This document shows positions 1-7,864 of a stretch of DNA of 64,000 nucleotides, one piece after another (the first letter of the stretch is position 1; every line of letters starts with the position of its first letter). This DNA is from Gammaproteobacteria bacterium HGW-Gammaproteobacteria-4. GTDB lineage: Bacteria; Pseudomonadota; Gammaproteobacteria; Xanthomonadales; Xanthomonadaceae. Both the position numbers and the translations under genes were made by a program. The notes under the pieces are model-generated. The model worked only from the letters and a program-made list of their open reading frames with translations, ran no database searches and was not told the DNA's origin. The stretch covers positions 37,994 through 101,993 of the forward strand of contig PGZC01000002.1 in NCBI GenBank assembly GCA_002839995.1, written 5' to 3'.

Positions 1-1030
1 GGCTGAAGCTGTCGCCGATATGGCTGATCGAGCTCACCCCGAACCCGATCAGGTCGCTTTCGGCATGGGTGGTGTAGCCCATGAAATTGCGGTGCAGGCC
101 GCCGCGGGCCTGCGCTTTGGCGAGGTCGTCCTCGGGCAGCGCAAAATGGTCCATGCCGATATACACGTAGCCGGCGGCGGTCAATTTCGCGATCGCCAGC
201 GCCAGCAGCGCGAGCTTTTGCTCCGCGCTCGGCAAGTCCTCGGCGTTGAGCTGGCGCTGTGCCTTGAACATCTCCGGCAGATGCGCATAGCCGTAGATCG
301 CCAGGCGATCGGGGCGCACCGCGATCACCGTATCCAGGGTTTTGGCGAAACCGTCGAGGGTCTGCTTGGGCAGGCCGTAAATCAGATCGACATTGACCGA
401 GCGCATGCCGCTGTCGCGGCAGGCCTGGATCACCGCCAGCGTGTCTTCGACGCTCTGGATGCGGTTGACCGCCTCCTGCACGTCGGGATCGAAATCCTGC
501 ACGCCGAGACTGGCACGATTGAAGCCGATCCGCGCCAGGGCATGGATGTCGTCCGGGCTGACCGTGCGCGGATCGATCTCGATCGAGAAATCGCGCTCGG
601 CCGACGTGCTGAAATGGAATTGCCGGCCCAGGGTTTCCACCAGTTCGCCGATCAGCGCCGGGGTGAGGAAGTTCGGGGTACCGCCACCCAGATGCAACTG
701 GATCACGTCGCGATCGCGGTCGAACAACGGCGCGACCAGGGTGATCTCGCGCTCCAGCCGATGCAGGTAGGTGGCACCACGGCCGTGATCGCGCGTGATG
801 ATGCGATTGCAGCCGCAATAGAAACACGGGCTGACGCAAAACGGCACGTGCACGTACAACGACAGCCGACGCGGGATCGGATCTTCGTTGCTGGCACGCG
901 CCACTTCACGGAACTGCGCTTCGCCAAAACTGGCGGCAAACTGCGGCGCCGTCGGGTAGGAGGTATAGCGCGGCCCGGGCCGGTCGTAACGGCGCAGCAG
1001 GTCGGCATCAAAGGCAGGGATGGCGTTCAT
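1..1030 (-). CDS. hemN: HemN, oxygen-independent coproporphyrinogen III oxidase (5' part; runs off the window)
   Basis: Radical-SAM enzyme that decarboxylates coproporphyrinogen III to protoporphyrinogen IX without oxygen, in the cytoplasm, for heme synthesis. Read on the minus strand from the ATG at 1030, the frame stays open to base 1, giving about 343 residues of an expected ~455. The N-terminus begins MNAIPAFDADLLRRYD, and then comes the radical-SAM CxxxCxxC motif (CVSPCFYC, with the HemN-type GC after it) and the glycine-rich HLGGGTPNFL segment that binds SAM. No strong Shine-Dalgarno precedes the ATG. A perfect FNR-type box lies 37 bases upstream, so low-oxygen induction is likely, as known for hemN in pseudomonads. 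Divergent from pgk. The 3' end is outside the window. Confidence 0.95.
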   Translation of the reverse strand, partial: MNAIPAFDADLLRRYDRPGPRYTSYPTAPQFAASFGEAQFREVARASNEDPIPRRLSLYVHVPFCVSPCFYCGCNRIITRDHGRGATYLHRLEREITLVAPLFDRDRDVIQLHLGGGTPNFLTPALIGELVETLGRQFHFSTSAERDFSIEIDPRTVSPDDIHALARIGFNRASLGVQDFDPDVQEAVNRIQSVEDTLAVIQACRDSGMRSVNVDLIYGLPKQTLDGFAKTLDTVIAVRPDRLAIYGYAHLPEMFKAQRQLNAEDLPSAEQKLALLALAIAKLTAAGYVYIGMDHFALPEDDLAKAQARGGLHRNFMGYTTHAESDLIGFGVSSISHIGDSFS

Positions 1031-1066
1031 GGGTTGAGAGTGTGCCGGCCCGACGCCGCTGGCGCC

Positions 1067-1080
1067 TTGATTGCGATCAA
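1067..1080. promoter_or_regulatory. FNR/ANR-type binding site between hemN and pgk
   Basis: TTGATTGCGATCAA is a perfect match to the FNR/ANR consensus TTGAT-N4-ATCAA. Its centre is 43 bp from the hemN ATG. A class II activator position (-41.5) would put the hemN start site about two bases before the ATG, that is, an almost leaderless message, which fits the missing Shine-Dalgarno. It could also influence pgk on the other strand, about 100 bp away. Confidence 0.8.
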
Positions 1081-1175
1081 GTAATGAAAAGTCGTTGTGT
1101 TGCGATGCACAACCCTTTGCAAGTCGCGACGCGGCCCGCACAATACAAGGCTCTCACCTTGCCCGGAGTGCTCCC

Positions 1176-2366
1176 ATGTCGATTCGGCGTATGTCCGACC
1201 TCCCGCTTGCCGGTCAGCGCGTACTGATCCGCGAAGACCTGAACGTGCCGATCCGCGCTGGCCAAATCACCTCCGAACAACGCATCACGGCCGCGCTGCC
1301 GACGCTGCGCGCGGCGCTCGCGGCCGGCGCCGCGGTGATGGTGCTCTCGCACCTGGGCCGGCCCAGCGAAGGGCAATGGAGCGAGGCCGACTCGCTGGCG
1401 CCGGTGGCAAAGCGCCTATCCGAACTGCTCGGCCGCGAGGTGCCGCTGATCCGCGATTATCTCGGCGGCGTTGCGGTGCAACCCGGCGAACTGGTGCTGC
1501 TGGAAAACTGCCGCATGAACGTCGGCGAAGGCAAGGACGATGCGGCGCTGGCGCAGCGCTACGCCGACCTGTGCGATGTGTTCGTGATGGATGCGTTCGG
1601 CACCGCGCACCGCGCGCAGGCATCGACGCACGGCGTGATCCGCGCCGCCAAGCAGGCCTGTGGTGGGCCGCTGCTGATGGCCGAACTCGATGCGCTGGCG
1701 CAGGCGCTCGACCATCCGGCTCGGCCGCTGCTCGCCATCGTCGGCGGCGCCAAGGTGAGCGGCAAACTGGCATTGCTGGAAAGTCTGGTGACACGCGTCG
1801 ATCAGTTGATCGTCGGCGGCGGCATCGCCAACACCTTCATCGCCGCGCTCGGCCATCCGATCGGCAAGTCGCTGGTCGAACCGGATTTGCTCGATACCGC
1901 GCGGCGCATCCTCGCCGATGCCAAGGCGCGCGGCGCCGAAATCCCGATGCCCAGCGATGTGGTGGTGGCCAGCGAATTCAAGGCCGATGCTCCGGCAACC
2001 GTGAAAGCAGTCAATGCGGTCGCCGACGACGACATGATCCTCGACATCGGCCCGCAAACCAGCGCGCGCTACGCCGAGCTGATCCACTCCGCCGGCACCG
2101 TGATCTGGAATGGCCCGGTCGGCGTGTTCGAGTTCGATGCGTTCGCCAATGGCACGCAAACCCTGGCACGCGCCATCGCGCAATCATCCGCGTTCTCGAT
2201 CGCCGGCGGCGGCGACACCCTCGCCGCCGTCGACAAATACGGCATCGCCGATGCGGTGTCGTACATCTCCACCGGCGGCGGCGCGTTCCTGGAGTTTTGC
2301 GAGGGCAAGGAGCTGCCGGCGGTGGCCGCGCTCAAGGCATGCTCACACAGCGCGACGCCCCGGTAG
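1176..2366 (+). CDS. pgk: Phosphoglycerate kinase
   Basis: Glycolytic enzyme interconverting 1,3-bisphosphoglycerate + ADP and 3-phosphoglycerate + ATP in the cytoplasm. The 396 residues match the family's usual ~390-415. Visible signatures: the N-terminal [12 protein letters not shown] substrate loop, [31 protein letters not shown] and GGGDTLAAV at the nucleotide site. The start is the ATG at 1176 ([10 protein letters not shown]), with GGAG at 1165-1168; a second ATG at 1191 is possible, and an upstream extension in the same frame has no family similarity. It stands alone here rather than beside gapA or pyk. Its TAG stop lies inside a degenerate copy of the genome's REP element. Confidence 0.96.
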   Translation: MSIRRMSDLPLAGQRVLIREDLNVPIRAGQITSEQRITAALPTLRAALAAGAAVMVLSHLGRPSEGQWSEADSLAPVAKRLSELLGREVPLIRDYLGGVAVQPGELVLLENCRMNVGEGKDDAALAQRYADLCDVFVMDAFGTAHRAQASTHGVIRAAKQACGGPLLMAELDALAQALDHPARPLLAIVGGAKVSGKLALLESLVTRVDQLIVGGGIANTFIAALGHPIGKSLVEPDLLDTARRILADAKARGAEIPMPSDVVVASEFKADAPATVKAVNAVADDDMILDIGPQTSARYAELIHSAGTVIWNGPVGVFEFDAFANGTQTLARAIAQSSAFSIAGGGDTLAAVDKYGIADAVSYISTGGGAFLEFCEGKELPAVAALKACSHSATPR

Positions 2367-2387
2367 GAGACCGCCCCGTGGGCGACC
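2363..2387 (+). repeat. Degenerate REP element (family A) covering the pgk stop codon
   Basis: Imperfect copy (three mismatches) of the GTAGGAGCCCACCCTGTGGG-type repeat found intact at 49626-49693, 57469-57538 and 63769-64000. The TAG stop of pgk (2364-2366) is the first triplet of the repeat. Confidence 0.6.
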
Positions 2388-2399
2388 CGATGCGCGCTT

Positions 2400-2630
2400 T
2401 CAGGTGATCAGATTGCCCGCGAGATCAGTAACAAACCGATGCCGTTGCCTTCGGTAATAGAACGTCACTCGATACTGGCCTTCGTCCTCGCCAATGCCAC
2501 GCTCGCATAAAACGCGGACTTTTCCACGCGCCATCAAATCGCGGAACTGCGTCGGCTCCAGCGCGAGGCCGTGCGCCACCATGGTGGCGTCGACCTCAAT
2601 AGCGTGTGATTTTTGGATTGGCTCAGACAC
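2400..2630 (-). CDS. Small conserved protein resembling the DUF6522 family
   Basis: A 76-residue soluble protein: IEVDATMVAHGLAL, then LMARGKVRVLCERGIGEDEG and a basic beta-rich end (RVTFYYRRQRHRFV). This pattern resembles DUF6522, a family of unknown function seen near nitric-oxide and denitrification genes. No catalytic motif is evident. It follows the DUF2249 gene and nsrR on the same strand with gaps of 42 and 114 bases, so the three may be one transcript divergent from the heme-copper operon. That placement suggests a role in the nitric-oxide response, but this is inference. Family assignment is by recognition, not by a search. Confidence 0.75.
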   Translation of the reverse strand: MSEPIQKSHAIEVDATMVAHGLALEPTQFRDLMARGKVRVLCERGIGEDEGQYRVTFYYRRQRHRFVTDLAGNLIT

Positions 2631-2672
2631 GTGTGTTGCACGGAGAGCAAGTTGGTGACATGAGTCGCAAGC

Positions 2673-2933
2673 TCAGACCGTCAGGACGATGAAATCAATG
2701 ACGATTGCATCGGCGTCACGCTGTAGATACTGGATGTCAACGCGTTCACCGAATTTCTCGCGCAACTGGTTGAGCAATGGCAGTGGATCGTGATCGTTGA
2801 CAAATCGCATGGCCTCACCCGGCTGCAGTGCACCCAGCGCGCCGAAGATGGCCGAATGGCGAAACCGGCGTGCTATGCCACGTGCGTCGAACGGATAGGG
2901 GGTGTAACTGGGTGCATCAGCAGTGCTGTTCAT
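2673..2933 (-). CDS. DUF2249 domain protein
   Basis: An 86-residue single-domain protein with the DUF2249 layout: FDARGIARRFRHSAIFGAL, then LQPGEAMRFVNDHDPLPLL (the typical 'GE...NDHDP.PL' core) and a C-terminal beta strand (AIVIDFIVLTV). DUF2249 proteins have no established biochemical role but recur beside nor, nir and NsrR genes. Here it lies directly downstream of nsrR and upstream of the DUF6522 gene. The start is the ATG at 2933. Confidence 0.85.
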   Translation of the reverse strand: MNSTADAPSYTPYPFDARGIARRFRHSAIFGALGALQPGEAMRFVNDHDPLPLLNQLREKFGERVDIQYLQRDADAIVIDFIVLTV

Positions 2934-3047
2934 GACGGTCTCTGTTGCTGGGTTGAGGGATTGAAACCATTGGTTGGCGCAGGCTCAAGCTGACACCCAT
3001 GGCGTGCGTAATCGGCTCGCTGTTGCTGGCGACCCCAGGCATCTGCT

Positions 3048-3500
3048 TCAGCCGCTGGCGGCAACCAGCCGCAGCCCGATATAAGGCCGAATCTGGTCAG
3101 CATTCGCCAGGATATCGGCGAGGGTGAGCGAGTCGAGTACTGCGAAAAATGCCTCCATCGCCTCGCACAATGCAGCCTGCAGGCGGCATGCGGGCGACAG
3201 CACGCAACGGTTGGTACTGCTGTTGGAGCACTCCACCAGATCAAAATTGGCCTCGGCGGCACGAACCACACTGCCTACATTGATTTCATCAGTGCGCAAG
3301 GCAAGACGGACGCCGCCGCTGCGCCCACGCACCGTTTCCACCAGTCCGTCCAGGCTGAGTCGATGCACTATCTTCATCAAGTGGTTTCTGGAAATGCCGT
3401 AGCTGTCCGCGATCTGGTGGATCGTCGACAACTCGCCCTGGTGGAGGCCCAGGTAAATCAATACCCGAAGGGTGTAGTCGGTGTAGTCCGTGAGTTTCAT
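3048..3500 (-). CDS. nsrR: NsrR-like Rrf2 family nitric-oxide-sensing repressor
   Basis: Rrf2-type winged-helix regulator of 150 residues, starting MKLTDYTDYTLRVLIYLGLH (ATG at 3500); a longer in-frame start at 3593 adds a Cys/Met-rich stretch without family similarity. The recognition helix region SYGISRNHLMKIVHRL and the wing VRGRSGGVRL match NsrR. Three cysteines (C91, C99, C105; C-X7-C-X5-C) sit where NsrR and IscR bind their Fe-S cluster. NsrR uses the cluster to sense NO and derepresses NO-detoxifying genes. It is divergent from the CcoN-like operon across a 122-bp gap holding two perfect dyads, so autoregulation and control of that operon are likely. Confidence 0.9.
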   Translation of the reverse strand: MKLTDYTDYTLRVLIYLGLHQGELSTIHQIADSYGISRNHLMKIVHRLSLDGLVETVRGRSGGVRLALRTDEINVGSVVRAAEANFDLVECSNSSTNRCVLSPACRLQAALCEAMEAFFAVLDSLTLADILANADQIRPYIGLRLVAASG

Positions 3501-3540
3501 CGTGCCAAGCCGGCCTAAAGATGTATCCATCATATTGCTT

Positions 3541-3580
3541 TTTGCACCAGATGCAAATAACATGCAGCAATCATGCATGT
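3541..3580. promoter_or_regulatory. Two adjacent perfect dyads in the nsrR / ccoN-like divergent promoter (candidate operators)
   Basis: Dyad 1 (3541-3557) is TTTGCA-N5-TGCAAA. Dyad 2 (3560-3580) is ACATGCA-N7-TGCATGT. Both are perfect and are separated by two bases. They sit 41 bp upstream of the nsrR ATG and 43 bp upstream of the ccoN-like ATG, a plausible operator position for both. They resemble the AT-rich, ATGCA-containing NsrR sites but do not match the enterobacterial consensus exactly. Confidence 0.5.
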
Positions 3581-3622
3581 ATTTGCCGACCACTGCGGTG
3601 GCTGGCCTTCAGGATTTCATTG

Positions 3623-5251
3623 ATGAGCATTCCCGCCCTGTTGCTGTCCTCGTTCGTAATCTCCGTGACAGCCCTTCTGTTCTTCATCTGGTCTTTGCGC
3701 AGGGGGTTGCTGGACCCTGACCCGGAAGCGGCCAAAGTGATTTTTTCCGAGGACGAGATCGGGACGGTAGAGGAACCCGCCATCGGCAGCAGCGATGAGC
3801 AGGGATTGCAGCGAAGCCTGCATGCCAAAAGGCCATCACCACAGTCTTTACCAGAGCTACAGGCGCGACTCGCAGCCGATCAATCCACCGCCGGCCCAGC
3901 TTTTGTGCTGCTGGCGTCCGCGGTGCTCTGGCTTGTGCTCGGATCGTTCGCCGGGCTGATCAGTTCGATCAAGCTGCACCAGCCGGATTGGCTCAACCAG
4001 GTAGCGTGGCTCAGCTTTGGCCGCCTGCGGACACTGCACCTCAACGTGGTTGCCTACGGCTGGGCACCGATGGCGACGCTCGGCACCGCGCTATGGATGA
4101 TGCCGCGGCTATTGAAGACCAAGTTGCTCGGTGGCCGCGTGGCGATCGCGGGCGCGGTGCTTTGGAACCTTGGACTGACTCTGGGCCTGGCCCTTATCGC
4201 GACTGGCCACAATGAGGGCATGGAGTGGCTGGAAATTCCATGGCAGGTGGGGCTCGCGTTCGTGGTCAGCGGTGCCATGGTCGGCCTGCCGCTGGTACTG
4301 ACGCTGCAGCGCCGCCAGGTTGAACACCTGTATGTGTCGATCTGGTACATGGGCGCTGCCCTGTTCTGGTTCCCGGTGCTGTATTTCGTCGCCAAAATGC
4401 CCGGTGTGCACTTCGGTGTGGAAGCGGCGACCATGAACTGGTGGTTCGGCCACAACGTACTTGGCCTGTTTTACACACCATTGTCACTGGCCGCGATCTA
4501 CTACTTCCTGCCCAAGGTCATCGGCCGTCCGATCCAGTCCTACAACCTGTCACTGATCGGATTCTGGGCCTTGGCATTTTTCTACGGACAGGTCGGTGGG
4601 CACCATCTCATCGGTGGTCCCGTGCCGGAGTGGCTGATCACGCTTTCGATCGTGCAGAGCGTGATGATGTTCGTACCGGTGCTAGCGTTTTCAGTGAATC
4701 AGCATCTGACAATGCGCGGCCACTTCGTTGCCCTGCGCCACTCGCCGACGCTTCGCTTCATCGTCCTTGGCGGCATGATGTACACGCTCAGTTCGGTTCA
4801 GGGCTCGTTCGAGGCACTGCGTGCCGTCAATACGGTCACGCATTTCACCCATTTCACCGTCGCCCACGCCCACCTCGGCATGTATGGCTTCGTATCCATG
4901 GTGATGTTCGGCGCAATGTATTTTTCGATGCCGCGCATCGTTTCGCGCGAGTGGCCGTTCCCCAGTCTGATCGCGCTGCACTTCTGGCTGGTCGTGATCG
5001 GGTTCGCGATCTACTTCGTCACGCTGACCATCGGTGGCCTGTTGCAGGGCTTTCGCATGCTCGACGAAACCCAGCCATTCATCGAATCGGTCCGCGTCAC
5101 CCTCCCTTGGTTGCAGGGGCGTTCCATCGGTGGCCTGCTGATGACCCTCGGCCATCTGGTGTTTGCCGGCCACTTCGTGGCAATGGCGCTTGGCCTTGGG
5201 CCCGCGCGTAGCGGTGCAGTGCTATTGCGCCCCAACCCCCGGACAGCCTGA
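3623..5251 (+). CDS. CcoN-like heme-copper oxidase/reductase catalytic subunit with fused N-terminal CcoS-like segment
   Basis: A 542-residue inner-membrane protein with about 12-13 TM helices. Residues 1-50 (one TM helix, then FFIWSLRRGLLDPDP and VIFSEDE) resemble CcoS, the small cbb3 maturation factor, here fused in front of CcoN. Catalytic signatures follow: low-spin heme ligand H139 (RTLHLNVVAYGW); CuB ligands H277 (NWWFGHN), H327 and H328 (VGGHH); Y321, at the same +44 spacing from the first CuB His as the cross-linked Tyr of cbb3 oxidases; heme ligands H415 and H417 (VAHAHLGMYGF). The Glu found in cbb3 in the STFEGPMM segment is Gln393 here. Start ATG 3623 has AGGA upstream. It may reduce O2 or NO. 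The nsrR neighbour favours an NO-linked role, but the Tyr favours oxidase chemistry. Confidence 0.88.
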   Translation: MSIPALLLSSFVISVTALLFFIWSLRRGLLDPDPEAAKVIFSEDEIGTVEEPAIGSSDEQGLQRSLHAKRPSPQSLPELQARLAADQSTAGPAFVLLASAVLWLVLGSFAGLISSIKLHQPDWLNQVAWLSFGRLRTLHLNVVAYGWAPMATLGTALWMMPRLLKTKLLGGRVAIAGAVLWNLGLTLGLALIATGHNEGMEWLEIPWQVGLAFVVSGAMVGLPLVLTLQRRQVEHLYVSIWYMGAALFWFPVLYFVAKMPGVHFGVEAATMNWWFGHNVLGLFYTPLSLAAIYYFLPKVIGRPIQSYNLSLIGFWALAFFYGQVGGHHLIGGPVPEWLITLSIVQSVMMFVPVLAFSVNQHLTMRGHFVALRHSPTLRFIVLGGMMYTLSSVQGSFEALRAVNTVTHFTHFTVAHAHLGMYGFVSMVMFGAMYFSMPRIVSREWPFPSLIALHFWLVVIGFAIYFVTLTIGGLLQGFRMLDETQPFIESVRVTLPWLQGRSIGGLLMTLGHLVFAGHFVAMALGLGPARSGAVLLRPNPRTA

Positions 5252-5254
5252 CTT

Positions 5255-5842
5255 ATGGAAAGTGGATTCAAGCTCATTACCGGCGCGATGGTGACCCTGG
5301 CGATCGCCACCGCGTCGCTAGTCGTACTGCCGTATTTCCAACTGCAACATGTGCAGCCGCCGCCTGGCCTCAAGGCCTATTCGAACGCCGCGCTGCATGG
5401 CCGTGCGCAATACATCTCGCTGGGCTGCATAGCCTGCCACACGCAGCAACCACGCGATCCACAACAGGCACCCGATGGCAAACGTGGCTGGGGACGGCCG
5501 TCGGTGGCTGGCGACTACTTTTACGACGACCCGCCATTGCTGGGCACGATGCGGACCGGCCCCGACCTGCTCAACATCGGCGCACGCCAGCCCAGCGAAG
5601 ATTGGCATCTGGGACACCTGTACCAGCCGCGCGCCTATGTCCCGGGCAGCATCATGCCGAGCTATCCGTTTTTGTTCGAGGTAAAAGCCAAGGCCGAGCC
5701 CGGCGACAAGGTCGTCGCCCTGCCCCCTGGCGCAGCGCCCTCACACAGCGTGGTCGTCGCAACCCCAGCGGCTCGCGACCTCGTCAGCTACCTGCAGTCA
5801 CTGGACCGCACCTACCCTGCAATCGCCAATCTGGATGACTGA
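5255..5842 (+). CDS. CcoO-like membrane-anchored mono-heme cytochrome c
   Basis: A 195-residue protein with one N-terminal TM anchor (about residues 8-28) and a periplasmic cytochrome domain. The heme c site is GCIACH (C58, C61, H62), and the axial Met is M134 in VPGSIMPSYPFL, equivalent to PGSNMP in CcoO. The segments RGWGRPSVAGDYFYDDPPLLG and TGPDLLNIGAR also match CcoO. It begins three bases after the catalytic subunit, so the two are translationally linked, and it should feed electrons to that subunit. It is close to the usual CcoO length. No CcoP or CcoQ gene follows. Confidence 0.9.
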   Translation: MESGFKLITGAMVTLAIATASLVVLPYFQLQHVQPPPGLKAYSNAALHGRAQYISLGCIACHTQQPRDPQQAPDGKRGWGRPSVAGDYFYDDPPLLGTMRTGPDLLNIGARQPSEDWHLGHLYQPRAYVPGSIMPSYPFLFEVKAKAEPGDKVVALPPGAAPSHSVVVATPAARDLVSYLQSLDRTYPAIANLDD

Positions 5843-5877
5843 GGTGATTCGCCATCAAACAGGATCGATTACCAGCC

Positions 5878-6501
5878 ATGTCCGAGCACCCAAACAATCC
5901 GCAACCGCAACATCGCGAGAACCCCGAGCCGCAAGAGGCGCGTCATCCGATTCCCTATTTGCTGCTCGCGATGATCGCGATGCTGCTGTCGTGGGCATTG
6001 GGTTATTTGATGGCGGCACGCCCCGACGCTGATCCGGCATTGGGCGACCAGCGCACGCTCACGAAATTGACGGGCGAACCCTCACTCGCATCGTCCTCCA
6101 ACAGCACGCCCGACGGTGCCCAGTTGTACGCATCGCACTGCCTGGCATGTCATCAATCTACCGGCATGGGCATCCCGCACGTATTTCCACCACTGGCGGG
6201 TTCACAATGGGTGCAGGGCGATGCCCGGGTGCTGCTGCAGATTCCGCTGCATGGCATTGCCGGCGCTCTGGATGTCGCGGGCCAGCAATACAGTGGCTCC
6301 ATGCCCGCCATGGGCGGACAACTCGATGATGGCGAGCTCGCGGCGATTACCAACTACATTCGAAGCCACTGGGGCAATACGGCAGAGCCGGTTGACGTCG
6401 AGTCGGTAGCGGCGGCGCGTGCTTTGACCAAAAATCGCAGCACTCCATGGAACGGCGGTGCCGAACTGCAGCAGTTCACGCAATCGCTTGCTGGAAACTG
6501 A
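5878..6501 (+). CDS. Membrane-anchored class I cytochrome c
   Basis: A 207-residue protein: hydrophilic N-terminal 20 residues rich in Pro, Asn and Gln, one TM helix (about 26-46), then a periplasmic cytochrome c domain with CLACH (C88, C91, H92) and likely axial Met in SGSMPAMGGQ (M142 or M145). It is probably the electron donor replacing the di-heme CcoP of ordinary cbb3 oxidases. The gap after the CcoO-like gene is 35 bases, and its TGA (6499-6501) lies two bases before the GTG of the sco gene, so it is part of the same operon. Confidence 0.87.
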   Translation: MSEHPNNPQPQHRENPEPQEARHPIPYLLLAMIAMLLSWALGYLMAARPDADPALGDQRTLTKLTGEPSLASSSNSTPDGAQLYASHCLACHQSTGMGIPHVFPPLAGSQWVQGDARVLLQIPLHGIAGALDVAGQQYSGSMPAMGGQLDDGELAAITNYIRSHWGNTAEPVDVESVAAARALTKNRSTPWNGGAELQQFTQSLAGN

Positions 6502-6502
6502 T

Positions 6503-7117
6503 GTGCGCACCGTGATCGCAATCAGTGCGCTCACCGTTGCTGGCGTGGTTGCGTTCGCGCAGCTTACCGATGGCTTTCGCGTTGTCACCAGCGAGTCCGC
6601 ACGCCGTCTCGCGGCCGTGGAAAATCCGGCCCTGATGCCGGATGCAGTACTTGTCGATTCCCTGGGATCGGTTCAATCGCTGCGTGCCGATCTCGCATCT
6701 GACGGCCGCGTAGCCGTGGTCGATTTTATCTATACGCGCTGCGAATCGATCTGTACCGCGCTGGGCAGTGAGTTTCAGCAACTGCAGCGCCAAATACAGG
6801 CACAGGGCCTGCAGCACCAAATACGCTTGATCAGCATCAGCTTTGATCCAGCGCGAGACCAGCCCGGCGCATTGGCCGAATACGCAATGCGGATACGCGC
6901 TGAACCGGACGTCTGGCGTTTTGCGACCGTCGCCGATGCGGCCCAGCTCGGGCCTTTGCTGCGGGGATTCGGCGTCATCGTCATCCCCGCCGGGCAAGGC
7001 GATTTTGTTCACAATGCCGCCATCCATATCGTCACACCATCCGGTAAATTGGTGCGAATCCGCGACCCGGGGGCGATCGCCACGGTGTTGCGCGATGCGA
7101 TAGGAACAGTCCAGTGA
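6503..7117 (+). CDS. SCO1/SenC family copper chaperone
   Basis: A 204-residue thioredoxin-fold protein with an N-terminal TM/signal anchor and the copper-binding CxxxC (C80-E-S-I-C84, in DFIYTRCESICTALG) plus a distal His (H170 in GDFVHNAAIHIV). Sco proteins deliver copper to the CuB or CuA centre of heme-copper oxidases; this operon has no CuA subunit, so CuB of the CcoN-like protein is the likely client. I chose the GTG at 6503 because it directly follows the previous stop and removes an unconvincing 15-residue extension. The next gene overlaps the stop (GTGA). Confidence 0.88.
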   Translation: MRTVIAISALTVAGVVAFAQLTDGFRVVTSESARRLAAVENPALMPDAVLVDSLGSVQSLRADLASDGRVAVVDFIYTRCESICTALGSEFQQLQRQIQAQGLQHQIRLISISFDPARDQPGALAEYAMRIRAEPDVWRFATVADAAQLGPLLRGFGVIVIPAGQGDFVHNAAIHIVTPSGKLVRIRDPGAIATVLRDAIGTVQ

Positions 7118-7695
7118 AGTCGAACCAGCGCTTGCTCGCCGGGCTGATGATCACCGTGGCTGCGTGCCTGCCGCCGACACGTGGCTGGCTGGAATCGGAC
7201 ATGACTCGCCACATGTTGTTGCAGCTTCCCGCGCTGTTGTTGGCCGGCGCATTGCTCGCCAGTGGGCTGCCACGAAAAATCACCCGGCCTGTTGCCGCAT
7301 GCAACGCGCACGGTACAACCGGACTGCTGTTCGTGTTGCTGGTGCTCAGCTTCTGGATGATCCCCCGCGCTCTGGATGAAGCAGTACTGACACCGGCAAT
7401 GGCTCTGGCCAAGTTCTCGAGCCTGCTCGCAGCAGGGGCAGCACTGCAGCAATCCTGGCGGCCGGCAGGCACGATTGTGCAGTTGTTCTTCATCGGCAAC
7501 TGGGCCGCGATGAATGCAACCATCGGCCTGCTCTACCAACAGGTTCCAAGCCGCCTTTGCAATGTGTATTTGCTCGATGATCAGCAATTCACCGGCAAGG
7601 GACTGGTCGTGCTATCGGTGTTGCTACCCGTTGCCTGGGTCGCCTCGTTGCGATGGCAGCAACCTGGCGTGTTGAGTACCACAATCGGCGACTGA
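7114..7695 (+). CDS. Unassigned polytopic membrane protein, possibly CtaG-like, last gene of the heme-copper operon
   Basis: A 193-residue protein with five or six predicted TM helices. It starts at GTG 7114, overlapping the sco stop codon, so it is translationally coupled. The segment DMTRHMLLQLPALLLAGALL is reminiscent of the His-rich first helices of caa3-type CtaG assembly proteins, and DEAVLTPAMALAKF follows in a middle loop. The similarity is weak. By position it should help assemble or tune the oxidase/reductase. A QQVPSRLCNVYLLDDQQ loop is soluble. I do not recognise a named family with certainty. Confidence 0.75.
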   Translation: MKSNQRLLAGLMITVAACLPPTRGWLESDMTRHMLLQLPALLLAGALLASGLPRKITRPVAACNAHGTTGLLFVLLVLSFWMIPRALDEAVLTPAMALAKFSSLLAAGAALQQSWRPAGTIVQLFFIGNWAAMNATIGLLYQQVPSRLCNVYLLDDQQFTGKGLVVLSVLLPVAWVASLRWQQPGVLSTTIGD

Positions 7696-7864
7696 CCAGC
7701 TGCCGCGATGCTCGCTCACACCGTGCGGCCATCGCCTGCAGAAGCCCATCCTGTGGGCGACCATCCGCCATGGCATTTCGATTGATCGCGGCTAATTTAA
7801 CTGGTGCGCCGGATCCGTATCTCGGTCCGGCTTTAATCCGACGTCATGCCCCAAGGAGAGTGCC

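Noticed and set aside
20..1084. 354-aa plus-strand open frame over hemN
   Set aside because: It is the shadow of hemN, whose radical-SAM CxxxCxxC and HLGGGTP motifs lie on the minus strand.
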